A stretch of DNA of 64,000 nucleotides from contig JAFEUB010000064.1 in NCBI GenBank assembly GCA_024529925.1, forward strand, positions 1,772,001 to 1,836,000, read 5' to 3'. Numbering within the stretch: position 1 is the first letter of the stretch; the number at the start of each line of letters is the position of its first letter. This DNA is from Ophthalmolycus amberensis. Its lineage: Eukaryota > Chordata > Actinopteri > Perciformes > Zoarcidae. Below, piece after piece: positions 1 to 13,500 of the stretch. The translations under genes and the position numbers were made by a program. The notes under the pieces were generated by a model that did no database searches, was not told where the DNA came from, and saw nothing but the letters and a program-made list of their open reading frames with translations.

Positions 1-982
1 CTTCCTGCCACTTCTGTCTGTAAGTCAATCTTTTAGTCCAAAGCCTCTTCAATCTTCTTCAGTCCTGGTGCGCTGCCCCTCAGGCTGCTGTTTTCCTACG
101 TGACGCTCCTGCCTGCACCGTCAGCCAAGCACTGAGCGCTCGTTCCCCTCTTCTCCCCAAATCATTAAAAAAAAAAAAAACACACACACGGCGGAGGAGG
201 ACGGAGGAAAGAAAGTTGAGACAGAGAGAGGCTGAGGGGAGAAAAAGGGGGCAGTCCAGTCCAGAAGTCCTTTTTTTCCCTTCATCTCTCCTCCTCCTTT
301 TCTCTCACCTCCCCCTATCTCTTGTGTCTCTCACCCTCCCCCTACTCCCCCCCCCTTCTCTCTCTCTCTCCTCTCGTCCTGACAGTGAAGTGAGGTTCGA
401 TGTCAGTGCAGCGCCGTGATTGATCAGCTCCACGTGTCCACGTGACGATGAGATCAAACAAAGTGAGAATGAGCGGTGGGATGAAGGGAGGAGAGGGCAA
501 AGAGATTTGAGATTTAAGAAGTAACATCACGCGGACGCAGAGTTCGGAGGAAGGTCTGAAACTTCAATCTGTCCTTCAGAGTTGGGAAGTAGTTTAAGTC
601 TGCTCTGGACACGGGCTTTTGTCAAATCATCACTCTTTTAGCAGCTATCCTTTCCTCTCCGTGTGTATCTTGGTCAAGAAATGGAAACATGAGGGAAGAA
701 ACTCTTTAGATTTGTCTGCAGTATTTCTTCCTCCACCACAGGGACACACACACACACACACACAGCTGTCATGTTTTCCTTCAGTGATTTTATCTACAAC
801 CAAAACAAAGGCAGCCGGTGTCACAGAGACACACTGCGCCTATTAAACCGAAGGCCGGAGATTTACAGCAAAGTGCCGACTTCACAAGGAGCTCGTGAAG
901 AAGACAGAGTCGGAATGAAGAGAAACAAAAACAAAATAAAGAAATGAGGGAGATCCACACAGGGACCAAAGTAGAAAATGAG
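1..982. other. Intergenic DNA, no gene recognised
   Basis: Pyrimidine-rich tracts (about 270-400), an A run with a short CA run near 167-188 and a CA repeat at about 745-764. Short open frames here are driven by the skewed composition and match no family I know. I see no convincing splice-bounded coding exon. Confidence 0.5.
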
Positions 983-1685
983 ATACACTACATGGCCAAA
1001 AGTATGTGGACATGTGATTGTAGATTGTCGAACATCTCGTTCCAAAAACCATGAGCGTCAATCTGCTGCTATAACAGCCTCCATCGTTTGGGGCGAAGCT
1101 TTCCACAAGATTCTGGATCCTGGCTGCAGAGATTGGCTCCCATTCAACCTCAAAGGCATCAGCGAGGTCGGGCACCGAGCCTGAGGTAGGGCCCTGCAGT
1201 CAGCGTTTAAATTCATACCAAAGGTGTTGGATGAGGCTGAGGTTGGCGCTCTATGCAGGCCAGTCATGTTGCTCCACGCTAAGCTCAGAAAACCCCTTTC
1301 TGATACCGTCGGATCAACATTTCCCACATTTCTGAACGAGGGCTGCAACCAATTAGTTTCTCGATTCATCATTTGGTCTGTGAAATTTCAGGAAGTTGTG
1401 AAAATGTCCATCAAAATATCCCGGAGCCGACGGAGACGTCTTCAAATGTCCCGTTTTGTCCAAGAAACAGTCCAAAAACCAAAGAGATTCATTTACAATC
1501 ACATAAGAGGAGGACATGCAGCAACTCATCACAAGTGAGTAGCTGGTACCAATTAATAGTTTGACATTGATTTTCTGATGATCAGGTAATTGTTTCAGCT
1601 CCTATCAAGTCATAAGTGGTCTAAACAAAACTATAAAAAGGTCCATCAGCAGGGATGTCTGCATACTTTTGGCCAAATAACGTTT
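983..1685. mobile_element. Decayed Tc1-like DNA transposon or non-autonomous derivative
   Basis: The left end reads TACACTACATGGCCAAAAGT and the right end near 1651-1683 carries the inverted ACTTTTGGCCAAATA, so the two ends form imperfect terminal inverted repeats. The interior (about 1065-1270) contains phrases such as CTATAACAGCCTCCAT, CTTTCCACAAGATTCTGGAT and CAAAGGTGTTGGATGAGG, which look like the antisense transposase region of common teleost Tc1 elements. The reading frame is broken and far shorter than a full transposase gene, so it is inactive. Family name not assigned. Confidence 0.65.
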
Positions 1686-1783
1686 AGAAAGAGAGAAGCT
1701 AAACAAACAGATGAGGAAAAGTGCAATAACAAAGAGAAAGCGAAGAAATAAAGAAGTAAAAAGCAAGAGAAGGTGACAGAGAG

Positions 1784-1818
<35 letters not shown>

Positions 1819-1991
1819 CCACCGCAGCAGTCCAGTCAGTCTTATACTATTAGACACACAGCTCATGCAGACAGTGTTTATTAGCCTGTATAAGCCTCTC
1901 TCATTTTACAGTGTACTGGAAACTTCTGCACCAAAGAGGTGGGAATAGAAATGAGTGTCATACTGGCCAGATAAACTGACTGACAGAGACT

Positions 1992-2022
<31 letters not shown>

Positions 2023-3003
2023 TGACCCAGACCCAGATACAGATAAACACACACACACACTCTCACATGCTGAAAGGGGGATGAGCACAGCTGTGACTTC
2101 CTGCTTTTTGGCACTGGAGACCCCTCACCAGACTTTCGTGGGGGTCCCAAGGGAGACAGGGGGTAGTGGATGGAGATGAGTGTGTGTTGATGGGGGGGGG
2201 GGGGGGGGGGGGGGGGGTTCTGTGTCGGTCACACTGAATATTCAAGCTAAATCTCTGCGGGAGAGTGGCCTGTATGTACTATGAAGAATGTTTTTACAGA
2301 TACAAAATAGGTCAACGGTCAAGATTTCAGTCATAAAGCGGAAAGACTTTCTTCTTCTTCAGTGTTGAAGAGTGCAGCTCGGCATCACAAGACGTAGAGC
2401 CACACATTTAGCAGTCTAAACCATTTAAAATCCAAATAAAGCTGTTTGTTGAGAGGTATCAAATTAAACAAAATACAAAAAACGACTGAACAAATAAGCA
2501 CACATATGCTCATTCAGTCTGCCGCGGATCAAATTTAATGTCTGCCTTTCTAAAATTCCAGCCAATTTAAGGCCCTTTTTTTAGACCTGGACTTTCAAAA
2601 ACAAAAATTAAGACTTTTTTTTTTTTAAGGATCTGTGGGAAGCGTGTCAACACAGGATGAAGGATGTGTGCACAGTGCCACATGCTACGTCCGCAAACGT
2701 CCGCAAACGTCCGCAACGTCCACACAAACAAATATCGGAAAACAGATGAAAGAGAAAAAACAAATGTGTGTGTGTGTGTGTGTGTGTGAGAGTCACAGAA
2801 CAGTTTTTTTTTTTTCTGTGGTTTGCACTCTTGAGGATGCTGACGCCGTCTCTTGGTCACACACACACACACACACACACACTTTGACAAACATATCATT
2901 GGGCCGCTGGCAAAGTGGCTTCTAATGCTTGATCCACTTCATAGTCTATCAAGATTAAAACGTGTTGAGCAAAGAGTACGACGGTCAGACACTGAACACT
3001 TAC
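1686..3003. repeat. Microsatellite-rich intergenic stretch
   Basis: Contains TG repeats at about 1787-1815 and 2765-2788, CA repeats at about 1995-2022 and 2860-2882, an uninterrupted run of 26 G at 2192-2217, and a short direct repeat of CGTCCGCAAA near 2690-2715. Apparent open frames of 60-110 codons here are translations of these dinucleotide repeats. No gene is seen. Confidence 0.75.
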
Positions 3004-3339
3004 CTCTGGATCCTTCACACTCTTTCTTCTTCTTCTGTAAAAGAAAGAACACTCAGATGTCAAAGTGTGTATGATAGCAATGGACGTCAAATGAGAGCTT
3101 CTTAATTCCCTCTCGTACACAATTCAATTCAATGTAACTTTATCGGCATTAAAGTTTCAGACAGAACAATGCTGCCGAAGCCGAAATATGAATATGAATA
3201 TAAAGTTTAAACACAACATTAACACAACGTTTCGACTGTACACTCACACCTGTTCTCTCACCTGTCTGGAGCAGCAGACACAGAAGCAACAGGTGATCAC
3301 CCATTCCTCGCGTTTCTTGGCCTCGAGGATGAAGCACAT
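3004..3339 (-). other. Candidate pair of small coding exons (unrecognised)
   Basis: Read on the minus strand, an open stretch begins with ATG at 3339-3337 and runs 26 codons to 3262, where a good donor (GTGAGAG) follows. It encodes a Lys/Arg/Glu segment followed by a cysteine-rich VITCCFCVCC stretch. After a 227-bp gap comes a 31-nt segment (3034-3004) with a strong acceptor (CTTTCTTTTACAG) and a consensus donor (GTAAGTG); it continues in frame with four lysines. Cys-rich plus Lys-rich blocks resemble a palmitoylated juxtamembrane region, but I recognise no protein. No further exon was found, and a chance arrangement is quite possible. Confidence 0.25.
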
Positions 3340-3894
3340 ATCTCAGCGGGACAACCTCTCCAAAGCATTCCTTCACAGCTCGCTTTGATTTAAAATCAGG
3401 TTTAAATATTCTTACAGTGTGAGCTCAGAGAAAGAAGGGTTAGGTTCCCCAGATGAAGTGGATTCAAAGTAAAGTATTATGTTGACTTTACTGACAGGTT
3501 TGTTTGAGGGTTGTACATATGTTATGTTCATTTCCTTTTATTAGTTACATCACAACAATAGTGATCATTGAGTTATCGTTATGGACATATATCAAGTCCT
3601 AACATTCGGTTTTCAGCTTCTCAAATGTGAAGATGTTTCTTTTTTCTGATATAAGATAATATATTTATTTATATGCAATATATTTAGGTTGTGGGCTGCC
3701 AGTCAGACATAAAAAGATGTCATCTGAGGTTTCTGGAGTATTTAATAGACTAAATCATTGATAGAAAGTTAAACAGACAGATTAATCAGTTGAACAAATC
3801 TATATTTTAATTTCCAGATGGTTTTTAGTGTTGCTTTAATCCTCAGTTTGTGTGATATGTTGTGTCTGTGGCACTTGTTTTTGGATTGCTAACT

Positions 3895-3941
3895 ATTGGG
3901 AACTACATTTCCCATAAGCAATTGCAAGAAGACGCCCAGGT
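3895..3941 (+). promoter_or_regulatory. ZNF143-like promoter motif followed by a splice donor
   Basis: ACTACATTTCCCATAAGC at 3902-3919 is close to the ZNF143/THAP11 promoter motif (ACTACAATTCCCAGAATGC type). Twenty bases later, GACGCCCAG/GTGAGC at 3931-3940 has a consensus 5' splice site on the plus strand. This could be the first exon of an undetected, perhaps noncoding, transcript. There is no coding evidence. Confidence 0.3.
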
Positions 3942-4308
3942 GAGCTCTATTTGAAGTCATTATTAGATTTGAGGTAACTTACATTGAAAGATAAATATAT
4001 ATATTGTTGTATTCAAGGCTAATGTCATCATTTGCAAATGTTAAGACACACAAAAGAAGCAGCCACAGACCGGCAACTTTAAAGCGTTCTCTGTTTAATG
4101 AGCCCGTTTTTAATTAGCGTTAATTAACTTGATTAGCTTAGCAGCGTCAGGCTAACGTAAACTCTACACCGCCTGTGTAACCGGCAGTAACTACAATTAA
4201 CTTCGAATGAGAAACCTCACCCTCTTGGTAATTGTATTCATGCCTCTTAAAACTAAATTAAACTAAAACTCACGTGTAGTTTACTCCTGCACGAGCCTCC
4301 TCTCTCCA

Positions 4309-4390
4309 GTCGGTCCACACGTTGTTACAGAGCTGTGTCACACTGCCCGTCGGTCCACACGTTGTTACAGAGCTGTGTCACACTGCCCCC
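4309..4390. repeat. Two-copy 40-bp tandem duplication
   Basis: The block beginning GTCGGTCCACACGTTG at 4309 is repeated at 4349 with the same following sequence through CACACTGCCC, giving a 40-bp period and two nearly perfect copies. The identity suggests a recent duplication. Confidence 0.85.
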
Positions 4391-4398
4391 TGGCGGCG
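4382..4398 (-). promoter_or_regulatory. CTCF-like motif
   Basis: The plus strand reads CTGCCCCCTGGCGGC. Its reverse complement, GCCGCCAGGGGGCAG, closely matches the vertebrate CTCF core motif. It sits at the end of the tandem duplication, in a locally CpG-richer stretch with a nearby minus-strand donor (GTGAGT near 4273). Binding is inferred from the motif only. Confidence 0.4.
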
Positions 4399-7300
4399 GC
4401 CGCACGCCAGTACAATACAGATGAGACGGGGATGCTATGACACAGGGCTACCGCTTGATGGCGCACTATTATAAATGTGTGAGGGAAGCATTAACCAAGG
4501 AAAAAGGCCTTTAAGACTTTACTTATGCAATTAAAACATCCATACCACTGTGGATTAATACTCACTGACCCATAATAAATACTACAAATCAGAATATATA
4601 TGGAATACTGAGTACCTCTTAAAGTCAAAGCATTAACAGAAAATGACAATGTTTTTTTTTATTGCTGTATTATCATTATGTAGCTGGTAGAGGTGGACTG
4701 TTGGGTTGTTTTACACTATATGGCCAAAAGGAAGTTACAATAAATCAAATGTTTGGGTTCATCGATTTAGTTTTTGTAGCTTAATTGGGTCACAACAAAT
4801 AATGTTGTTGAGTTATGTTATAAAGTTCTGTAAACATGTTTCACAACCTTCATGATTTCCAATAATGTGGAGATGAATGTTCACCAAAAGAGGGAAGTAA
4901 GAGTGAGTTCACGTGACGGCGTCACGTCTGCTGAACACCAGACGTCACATTGTGCTCTAGTTGGTAGTTTCTTAAACCGACTCAGCAGCTTGTCAAGAGT
5001 TACAACGTCTGTGGCTCATTTCCTTCAATACTTCTGTTCCCCGCAGAGTTGTGTACCTGGTTTATAAAGCATGGAAGCTCATTCAAGACAAAGCTATTGA
5101 GAGAACGTGGCAATCAAACTGCGGTTCCTTCTGTCTGACATCCGACTGGGCCAGGTTCCAATAAATTCAGTCCTTTTTTTTTTCTCCACGGCTCCAATGT
5201 CTGAGTATCACTTCCCTGCTATCAGATCCTCTGGTCTATTAGGATCAGGTCTGACGGCCCAGGATCCCTTTCAAATTAACTCTACATGGACGTTGAATTG
5301 GGGGTCTATTTTTCCAGGGGTCAGCTTCAGATATTTATCTTCATGGATCCAAATTATTGAGCTTATACACTGCTTGTAAAAGCACAAGATCTGCACTCTC
5401 CGTCTTGGCAGGTTGTGTCCTTTGGATTCAATTATTCCGAAATAGTTTTGTTGTTGGATGATCAGAATGCAGCAGCGTGCATCTAGCGTGTCAGTGAAGC
5501 TGTGCGTGAATTTATATCTGTTTATATCTGAATTTATATCTCTATATCTGTGTAGGTGTAAAGCTGCGTGAGATGGCAGTGGTAATACCAACGGCTTTAT
5601 GTTTAGCTGCTACTATTCATAGTCCAGACTGCACTCACGCGCAGCATTAATATTTTATTTATCCAGCCAGCCGGCAAGAAAGTGACGTCCTTGAGGTAGA
5701 AAATCGACCGCCCACACTTTACTGGATAACCTCTCACTTCACAATCTACAGCTGTATCCCCCTGAATAACTCAGAGTGCAGAACGTGTCAGGTTTGGGCA
5801 CCAAGGTTGTGATCAATCAATACACAAAGTCTCTCAATTCCAGATTTTTAGCTCTTCAAGATGGCCCCTAAGCAAGTCATCAATCATAGAGCCGTCACAC
5901 AGAACCACACCTGAAGCTCAATTCAAGACATGTGAATGTGAGGATATTTGCATGCAAACATGTTCTTTAACCTTTAGTTTTCTCTTCACAGAGCCAGACA
6001 TGAGCCGATGAGTCTCCTGCAGGCCACTGAAGAGAATGTGAGTTATGAGCGTTGCTTAAGGGCACTTCAAGATTAGATACTGGTATAACTTTATTAACCC
6101 GAAAGGTAATTCTTGTGCCAGATTGATCAAATATTACAACAGAAGAAGAATACAATACAAACATAGATAAACAATAGAGTAATGAAGTGTATGAAAGTGA
6201 CACCAGTGCAAAATAGAATAGCAATACGAGTAAGATAGATACACACACACACACACACACACGCCAAGAGGGCTGAGCACGTTAGAGACCGAAGAGAAGC
6301 GTCATCGTGGGAAAGATCCACAAAGAAGAAAGGTGTCAGATTCTACACCTTCACAAGGGCGGTCGATCATGTAAAACACACACACACGTTCGTATACATC
6401 AGCACACACACAAAATCAAACAAATGCAGACAGTCAGCCTACCAACAGCCCCTCTCAACCTCCTCCTGTACTGTGAAATGTGCCTTTACAGTACGACATT
6501 TAGTTTCAACAAAGAAAAACACACTCAAAAAACAAGATCCGGTTAGAAGAGAGGTTCTGTTAGAGAGGTCACTGCTGTCTGTCACTCTTCCACCATGGCA
6601 GCAGATTTATCAGTCCATCAGTGAGGAGATGGGAGGAGGGAGGCAGGGAGGAGTGGGAGAGACTGAGATGAGGAGGTCATTTCTTGTGGCAGTGTGAACT
6701 GGATTGAGCCAGACTTCCATAAAAACAGCCTCGACAGTCGGGGAGGGGCTGGACCGAGGAGGGGGGGGGGGTGTAAAAGGGGGAAATGAATACGAGAATC
6801 TCGTGGAAAAGAGGATACTGAATGTGCTGTCTCGTGAAAAACACCACGTCAGTTCTGTTGTCCAAGTCATTCTCTGAAAGAGGAAGTTGTGTTGAGAAGT
6901 TGTTTCTGAGGACCATAAAGCACACAAACACACTCAGCTGATCAGGATTACTGCTCACATCAAATCCCTTGTTATTCTTCAGGGCTATCTGCCGGCAGTT
7001 GTTAAATAGTGAATTAGGAATAAGATATTTAAGGCAAAGAACTTGTTTCTTTTTGTCTTTGTCTTCTGTTTTCTTACTAACTAAACTGACTGTGTAGTTA
7101 TTTCAGCATAATCCATTGACCGAATTGTTGACATGTATATATTCAGATAAAGTAGCAATCTGGTTTGCAGGTGTATATTAAGGACATGGGTAAACAAAGA
7201 GCCGTGTGTCAGCTGTTTGGAGCGGTTACTCCGTGCAATACAACGGGAGACAGACAAGTTCAGACTGGTCTGAGTTTTGAGGCGCAGGCGTACACTTGAG

Positions 7301-10300
7301 AAATCACAAAATGTTCCAGCATCTCTTTATTTGCCAAAGGTTTTATATAGAGCAGCTCACTGACCAAAAAAAGGTTTGTCTGGATACGTATGAACTTCAA
7401 AAGTTGATTTAGTCAGCCAACATTTGCCCATCTCCACATCCATCAGACATGAAGCTGTTAGCGTTCATTCCTTTTAGCTCTATTTTTGCTCTCCACCAGC
7501 CTCTGCGGGACGTGTCCTGTTTCTTTAGCTGCTAATTGCTCCACTATGTTCACCAGCTAACTTTGTCGTTGGCGCTGGGCCGGTTAGTGCAGGGAGGGTT
7601 TATCAGCCGCCTGCTGTGGCCGAAAAACAACACTGACGAGAGCGGTGGGAGTGACCCAAAACGGCTTGTGGCCCATGAAACCAAAAACATTGAGCTGAAT
7701 ATTTAAACCCATCCTCCACATCTTCTCTACATCCCATGGAGATACATTTAAATGTTTCCTGTTTACATGTTATATCTAAAATCAGCTACCAAAGTGAACA
7801 ACTTTGTTTGGGTCGTGATCGCAGCGTGTTTCCTCGTACATATTGTCCTAAGAACTCATCTGGTAAACACAAGGCTCACATTACCATCTCCAATCCCATG
7901 CTCACACTCCCCCTTCGCCACGCCTCCTCCTCCTCCTCCTCCTCCTCCAGCCCTTCAATCCCTTCTTTCTAGTACCTCTCTCTCCTCTCTTCACCCCTTG
8001 GCATTTTTCTCCAACTCTCACTGTAAGTTCACACATTCCTCTCTTTCTTGCAGAGGTCACAAACATCTCCACTTTACAAACCTTTTTCCCTCCCCCTGAC
8101 CTCTCCCTCTCTCTCTTCACAGCACGCTCCTCCTGTCGCACCTCCATCTTCCTCCTCTTGTGCAACCCCATCTTATGTTTCTGTAAATAGACGCTTATAG
8201 ACATATGAATAAACCGCATGTCACATTACCCACATGCCTGTGAATGAACATCATCGCTCTGCTCCTTATTTGGTGTGAATATGCAAAGCAAAGTGCTGAT
8301 GGAACATGCTGAACAAAACGTGTGTGTGCACAGTATATTTACACAGTATTTACAATCAATCAATCAGTGCCTTTCATTTCATGAAGTTGTATTATTTAAG
8401 TATTTAACAGCATGTTAAGGAGGGACATGTCATTTACTGTTTTATATCATATATTTTGGACATGAGGATAGCTGGAGATGTTTTTGAGTCTGTGCCATCG
8501 AACACAGCTGTTTCCATGTTTGTTATTAAAACTTGACACAATGTTCCCTTCTTTTGGTTGTGATATCACTGCACCTCCTCCTCCTCCTCCCCCTGATATC
8601 GTCCTTCAGCTGGTTTGGACTTGTGTGCCCCTGTTTGTTAAATGCGCAAGACTTAATGCTTTCTTCCCCTTCACTCAGGCAAAATCAAATTACAGACATG
8701 CAGGATTATTTTTCACACAGCATTTTTTTTTTGTGTGTGTGCAAATCTGCAACCTGTTTTCCGAGAAACTAAATAGGCGTACACACGGGGACAATTGGAT
8801 TTACTGCAACCAGAGGAAACCATAGTCGATCAACAACGAGCAGAGACTCAGTGAAATGAAATAAAGGAAGCAAAACATGATTTAAAAGGAGACAATACCC
8901 TAACCAGGTCCATTCACAACTTGTCTCATCCCATTAAAACCATCACAGTCTAACAATAGCTCCCTGACCCTTTCATCAAACTTAAATAATGGAGAAGCAA
9001 CACCTCTCTGTGATTAACAGCTCTTTGCACTGTTGAATGATTTGATTTCCTAAATCAAACACTCCATTAATTGCCTCTTATATCCCTTTTTCTTGGTCTT
9101 TGTGCTAATTCAGCTGGTTTCTGATTACAACATTCTAACTAAATAGGTATGAGATTAAAAGCAGCAACACAATAAAATAAAAAAAATGTCATATTAGGGA
9201 AAAAAAATACTTTCTAAAACCAAAACAACCTTTAATCACATCCTGATGGCAATTCATATATTGCACGCTGGAGTGAAAGGGAAACCAAATGTACCGACAT
9301 GTCGAAAAAGACCCGTCCTGTTTGAGTGTTCAGTAAGAAGAGAGCAGAGGATTAGTGAGGTGACTCTGGACCACTTCCAGGTTCCGTATACTCTCAGTTC
9401 ATCCGGAGGGACATCGGCATAATTCTTCTCCCAGGTCTCTTCTGGGAGAATCCGGTGGAGTGTCATACTTGGTTTTAATAGCAGTAATCTACCCTCTTTC
9501 ATCTCTCTTTTGCTGCTAAATCTGACCAGAGTGAGACCCGGGCAGCTCGGGGGCCATGAGAATTTCTTTTGTTTTGACTCAATCTCAGATTTCATCACAT
9601 AATCACCCCAAAAATTGTGTTCTTATGTCCCTATGCATATTTGGATACATTTAGATAAGTCTATAACTTACCAGGTCTGTCTCTATGCAAGTGGTGTTTT
9701 TGCCCACATCAAACAAAAGACTCTGCTTTTAAAAGCTTCTGGACCCAGCCCTGGGAAACCAGCCATGACTGTTGGTGTTATGGGCCGGTCCTTGCGGTGT
9801 GCCTGCCTGCCATCACAGCCATTACCTCCGTGTTTGCATGTTATTGTTCCAATTTTCCAGCCACTGATCAGCAAACAACCTGAAACAGCGGGGTTACTCA
9901 TTAACAGCCTTATCTGGGAAAATCTCCTTGCCTTTCACCGCCCGATCTGTCACCTGCCAGGTAGGCAGTTAGTGTGTGTGTGTGTGTGTGTGGACATATA
10001 TGCTATGTGTGCACATATGTTTCAGATGATTACATCAGCTTCCATGTGATGGAAAGATAGAATGTGTGTGTGAGAGGTGAGGACCAGGAAGAAGGGCTGC
10101 AGAGGTGCATCCCATTATTAAATCTACCTTTTGGGAACATCAAAACTCCAACACAGGTGATTTAAATGTGTTAATCACACACATAGTTCATCTATGAGGC
10201 TGAGAAAACCATACAACCAAATTGTAACTGAAAGAATAGTACTGTGTGTGAGTACATGTGTTGTTTGTGTCCCGTGTGCACGTTACCCCCCTCCCCACAC

Positions 10301-13300
10301 ACACCCACACACACACAGCTATGCACGTGTGTGTGGTGCTATCAGAGTACAGGCCCAGGGTCAGCTTTACCATAGAGATAAACTCCCAGTAACGGCTGAC
10401 TCAGCACATGCCTGTGAAGTTCAAACCACACGGCACTCCTCCATTGTCCCATCTATCTCTTCCTTTGTGTTTCTCAGAGTTCCCCCCCCCCCCCCCCCAG
10501 GGCATCAATTCTGACAAATATGACAAATGTCTTCAGATGTGAGTCGTATCTGAATCTGGGGCGTCAGTGCTCTCCTGCAGCTGAAGAACGCTGTCCTGGG
10601 ATTCAGAATTAGGGTGTCAGAATATTAAAACACTTGCACTTTAATCTCAATTGTTGTTCCATTTCGACTCCAAACTGCTGTACAGAGACAACCCTGAATG
10701 CAGAGTACATGCTCATAGATCCAGTAAGATAAGCCCTCCCTGTCCATCTCCCTCTCTGCTCTTTGTCCATGTCTCCTGGGTTTTAGCACGTACACCTCTT
10801 ATCTCTTTGCTGAAATGGTCCAGTAAGCTAATTACACAGACGCACACATGAACTAAACTCAAGCTATTTATTGATGGGAATACCTGTGACCTCTGCAAAT
10901 ACAGACCCCTCCCCTCCTTTGAGCTGTTGAGCGCTTGAGTGACAAATACAACGAGAGGAATATTACGTAACGCTGGCTTTTTGTTTTCAGTGATATTGAA
11001 ATATTCCCAATTTAAACCTGAAGGGCCGAAGATATAAATTCGCTTTCGCAATTATAGTTCTGTGAGCAACGGTGCTAGCATGTTAGCATTAGCGGCTGAT
11101 TTCACTGCCACAGGATGGGGCCGAATACAGAAAGCTGATAGTTAGACTCATAGAAATTCTGTTCAAATAAAATAGACATGTCCTTGGTGTATTTGCTGGC
11201 AAGTTGAAGGTTTTAACAGCCTTGGTGGAGTTGCATTCACCATATTTTGGGTATTTTATAAAGGGATTAGAGTATTTTTAGCTCAAGATATTTCTAATTC
11301 AGCAACCATTGGCCAATAAATAAGTAAATATGTTAAATATTTAGCTTAAAATCTCCTTTTTCCACGTTCAAACAACAGTGATGCGGTCCATTTTCTGAAG
11401 CTATTACCTCGTCATTATCTTATCAGATCCCTTTATCCTACTGTGAATGACGCAATCAGAAGCGATCACATTTAATCAAGCAAACAATGCCAAATGGAGG
11501 CTGTTTGGATTCAATCAGTCTGCTGGGAACCAGAACCATTGACACCGTCAGAGCCAAAAGGGTCATTGTATTTGATCACAAAGCCTTCCTATGGATGTAT
11601 TGATCAGCAGAGGAATGCCGAGATTTCCTGACATCAGGTCACAAGAAGACAACGTCCATTGTTTCGACAAAGGACACCTTTTAAAATAAGAACCACTTTA
11701 CAATTAAATGTGGAAATTCTGGTTTTATGGACTGCAAATGTGAAGGAGGAACCTCCATCACATCAGCTGTCCCTTTAAACAAATCAAAAAAGGTTCAATT
11801 CAAACTGAAATACTGAGTATATTACATACAGGTCTCTGAACATATCCAAAGAGTTACATTATCCAGCCAAACAGCAGTTATGCATGTGCTTTAATAGTGG
11901 CATGTGGTTGGAGTGACCATCCCACAGTAGAGGGAAGCTTTGAGCCGCATCAAGACAACAGAACCGGGCCGTACTCGCTGACCTACTAAGAAAAGTCCCG
12001 GGTAGGTGCTGCTCCCATGCAAAATGTCAACAAACTGGCCTGCGTACCTGTTCCCTAATGGTCCAGCACGTGCACTGTGAGTGAGCGGTGTGTACCCCTT
12101 CCTGCTTCACTGACCAGGTACATTCAGGATCATCTTGCACCGCGGAAACAAAACCTTTCCAATGACTGGAATTGTGCCGGGACAAAGACAAGAGTCTGGG
12201 TCAGAGTGGGTACGGCTCAGCTCGGTGGCACGAGCATGTTTTAGTGTAGTCGCAGTGCGTTGAGGTGATTCAGGTGGCCTTGTTGTTCTGCCCGCTCAGC
12301 AGAGAACAACACTGGTTTTGTTGATTAGAAGCCGATGTTATGTAACGCCTGCATTTCGTTCCTGCGCTGACTATCATGAGTCAACAGTTCAGGAAGCACC
12401 GGGGTCTCTCAGGTGAATCTGAGGTTTCCTGTGAAATCACAGGAGACGATGATGGAGTTGACTTACTTTCTGTTTGTTCTCTCAGTACCTTTTAAAGAAT
12501 GAGGAAATAAAGTATCCTCTTTCGCTGTGTATCCTAACTTAAAGGGAAAGACACTTTGAAACTGGAGCTAATCAAGGAAGTCAGAGGCGTTTTGTTTTTA
12601 ACCAGTTCACTTTTGCATCATTTCTGAGTTCAACGAGCATTTGGGAAGCTTTAGTTGCTGACAGCCTGGATAATAAGCACAGCATTGACAATAAAGATGA
12701 TGCCGGACACACTTGAGGATCTTCTGCAGGGATCAAATATTTGCTTGCAGACAATATGGAACAATGGCGACGCCACGATACCAGACACAATTATTCTCAC
12801 GCTGAACAGGCATGAGTACTCATTGATGTTCGTACCAAATATGAAACCTTTACTAAAAAGACAGTATTTGACTGCATGCAGTCAAAAACAACCTACTAGC
12901 AGCATGGGTGAGCGTCCAGGATAGACACACACACCAGCAGTCTTGCATCAGATAGAGTGACAGCTTATGAAGGGGCTAAATATAGACTTCTGCTGCATCA
13001 TGAATAATAAGTGTGAGTGAGCGACAGCCTCTCCTGTGTGTATGAGTGAGTAGACGGTGAGAGGAAGTGTTTGTTTTTCATGCATAAGCTGCTTTGTTCG
13101 GGATGGATGTATGTGGAAGGTGCACAGAGCAGCAGCAGCAGCAGCAGCAGAAGTGAGTTTGGGAGAACAGCTGATGGTTGGGAGGGTCCTGCAGAGGAAG
13201 AAGGAGGAAAAACAAGCCCAACGTTGGAGTAGGCGGGAGGGGGAGGCGGGAAGGAGGCGGCGCTACTGTACTAATATGAAGGACACCATGTATATTAAGT

Positions 13301-13500
13301 AAAATAAAACCTCTCCTGTGCAAGCTAAACACAGGTCGGATGTGTGTGAGGCAGACCCTGAGCCGCTTCTGGTTTTGCGCAGAGAGTATGCTTTTGTCTC
13401 TCCTGCTCACACCTGGAACAAGGAAGCAGTGAGAGCTTTTTTTAGTTTTTGAGATATTTTGATCCCCCCCCCCCCCCCCCATCGTTGTTTACATTAGAAA
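4399..13500. other. Long intergenic region upstream of slc7a8, no gene recognised
   Basis: I searched for splice-bounded coding exons and recognisable domains and found none. Contents: a lone Tc1-type TIR fragment (TACACTATATGGCCAAAAGG near 4712), a retroelement-like tail near 6083-6120 (CTTTATTAACCCGAAAGGTAATTC), CA repeat at about 6240-6262, a 10-G run near 6761, a CTC repeat near 7924-7950, TG repeat at about 9971-9990, a 17-C run at 10482-10498, and a CAG repeat at about 13128-13150. Stretches such as 11,400-11,700 are non-repetitive and could hold regulatory elements, but nothing in the sequence proves it. Confidence 0.55.

Noticed and set aside
2567..2925. Open frames of about 100 codons on both strands
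   Set aside because: They consist largely of CA/TG repeat translations (Cys-Val, His-Thr runs) and have no domain.
9254..9598. 114-codon minus-strand frame in the gene-poor region
   Set aside because: No recognisable domain, no good splice context and no neighbouring exons.
13128..13150. CAG repeat as a possible polyglutamine or poly-alanine gene
   Set aside because: No surrounding coding exon or splice structure; a plain trinucleotide repeat.
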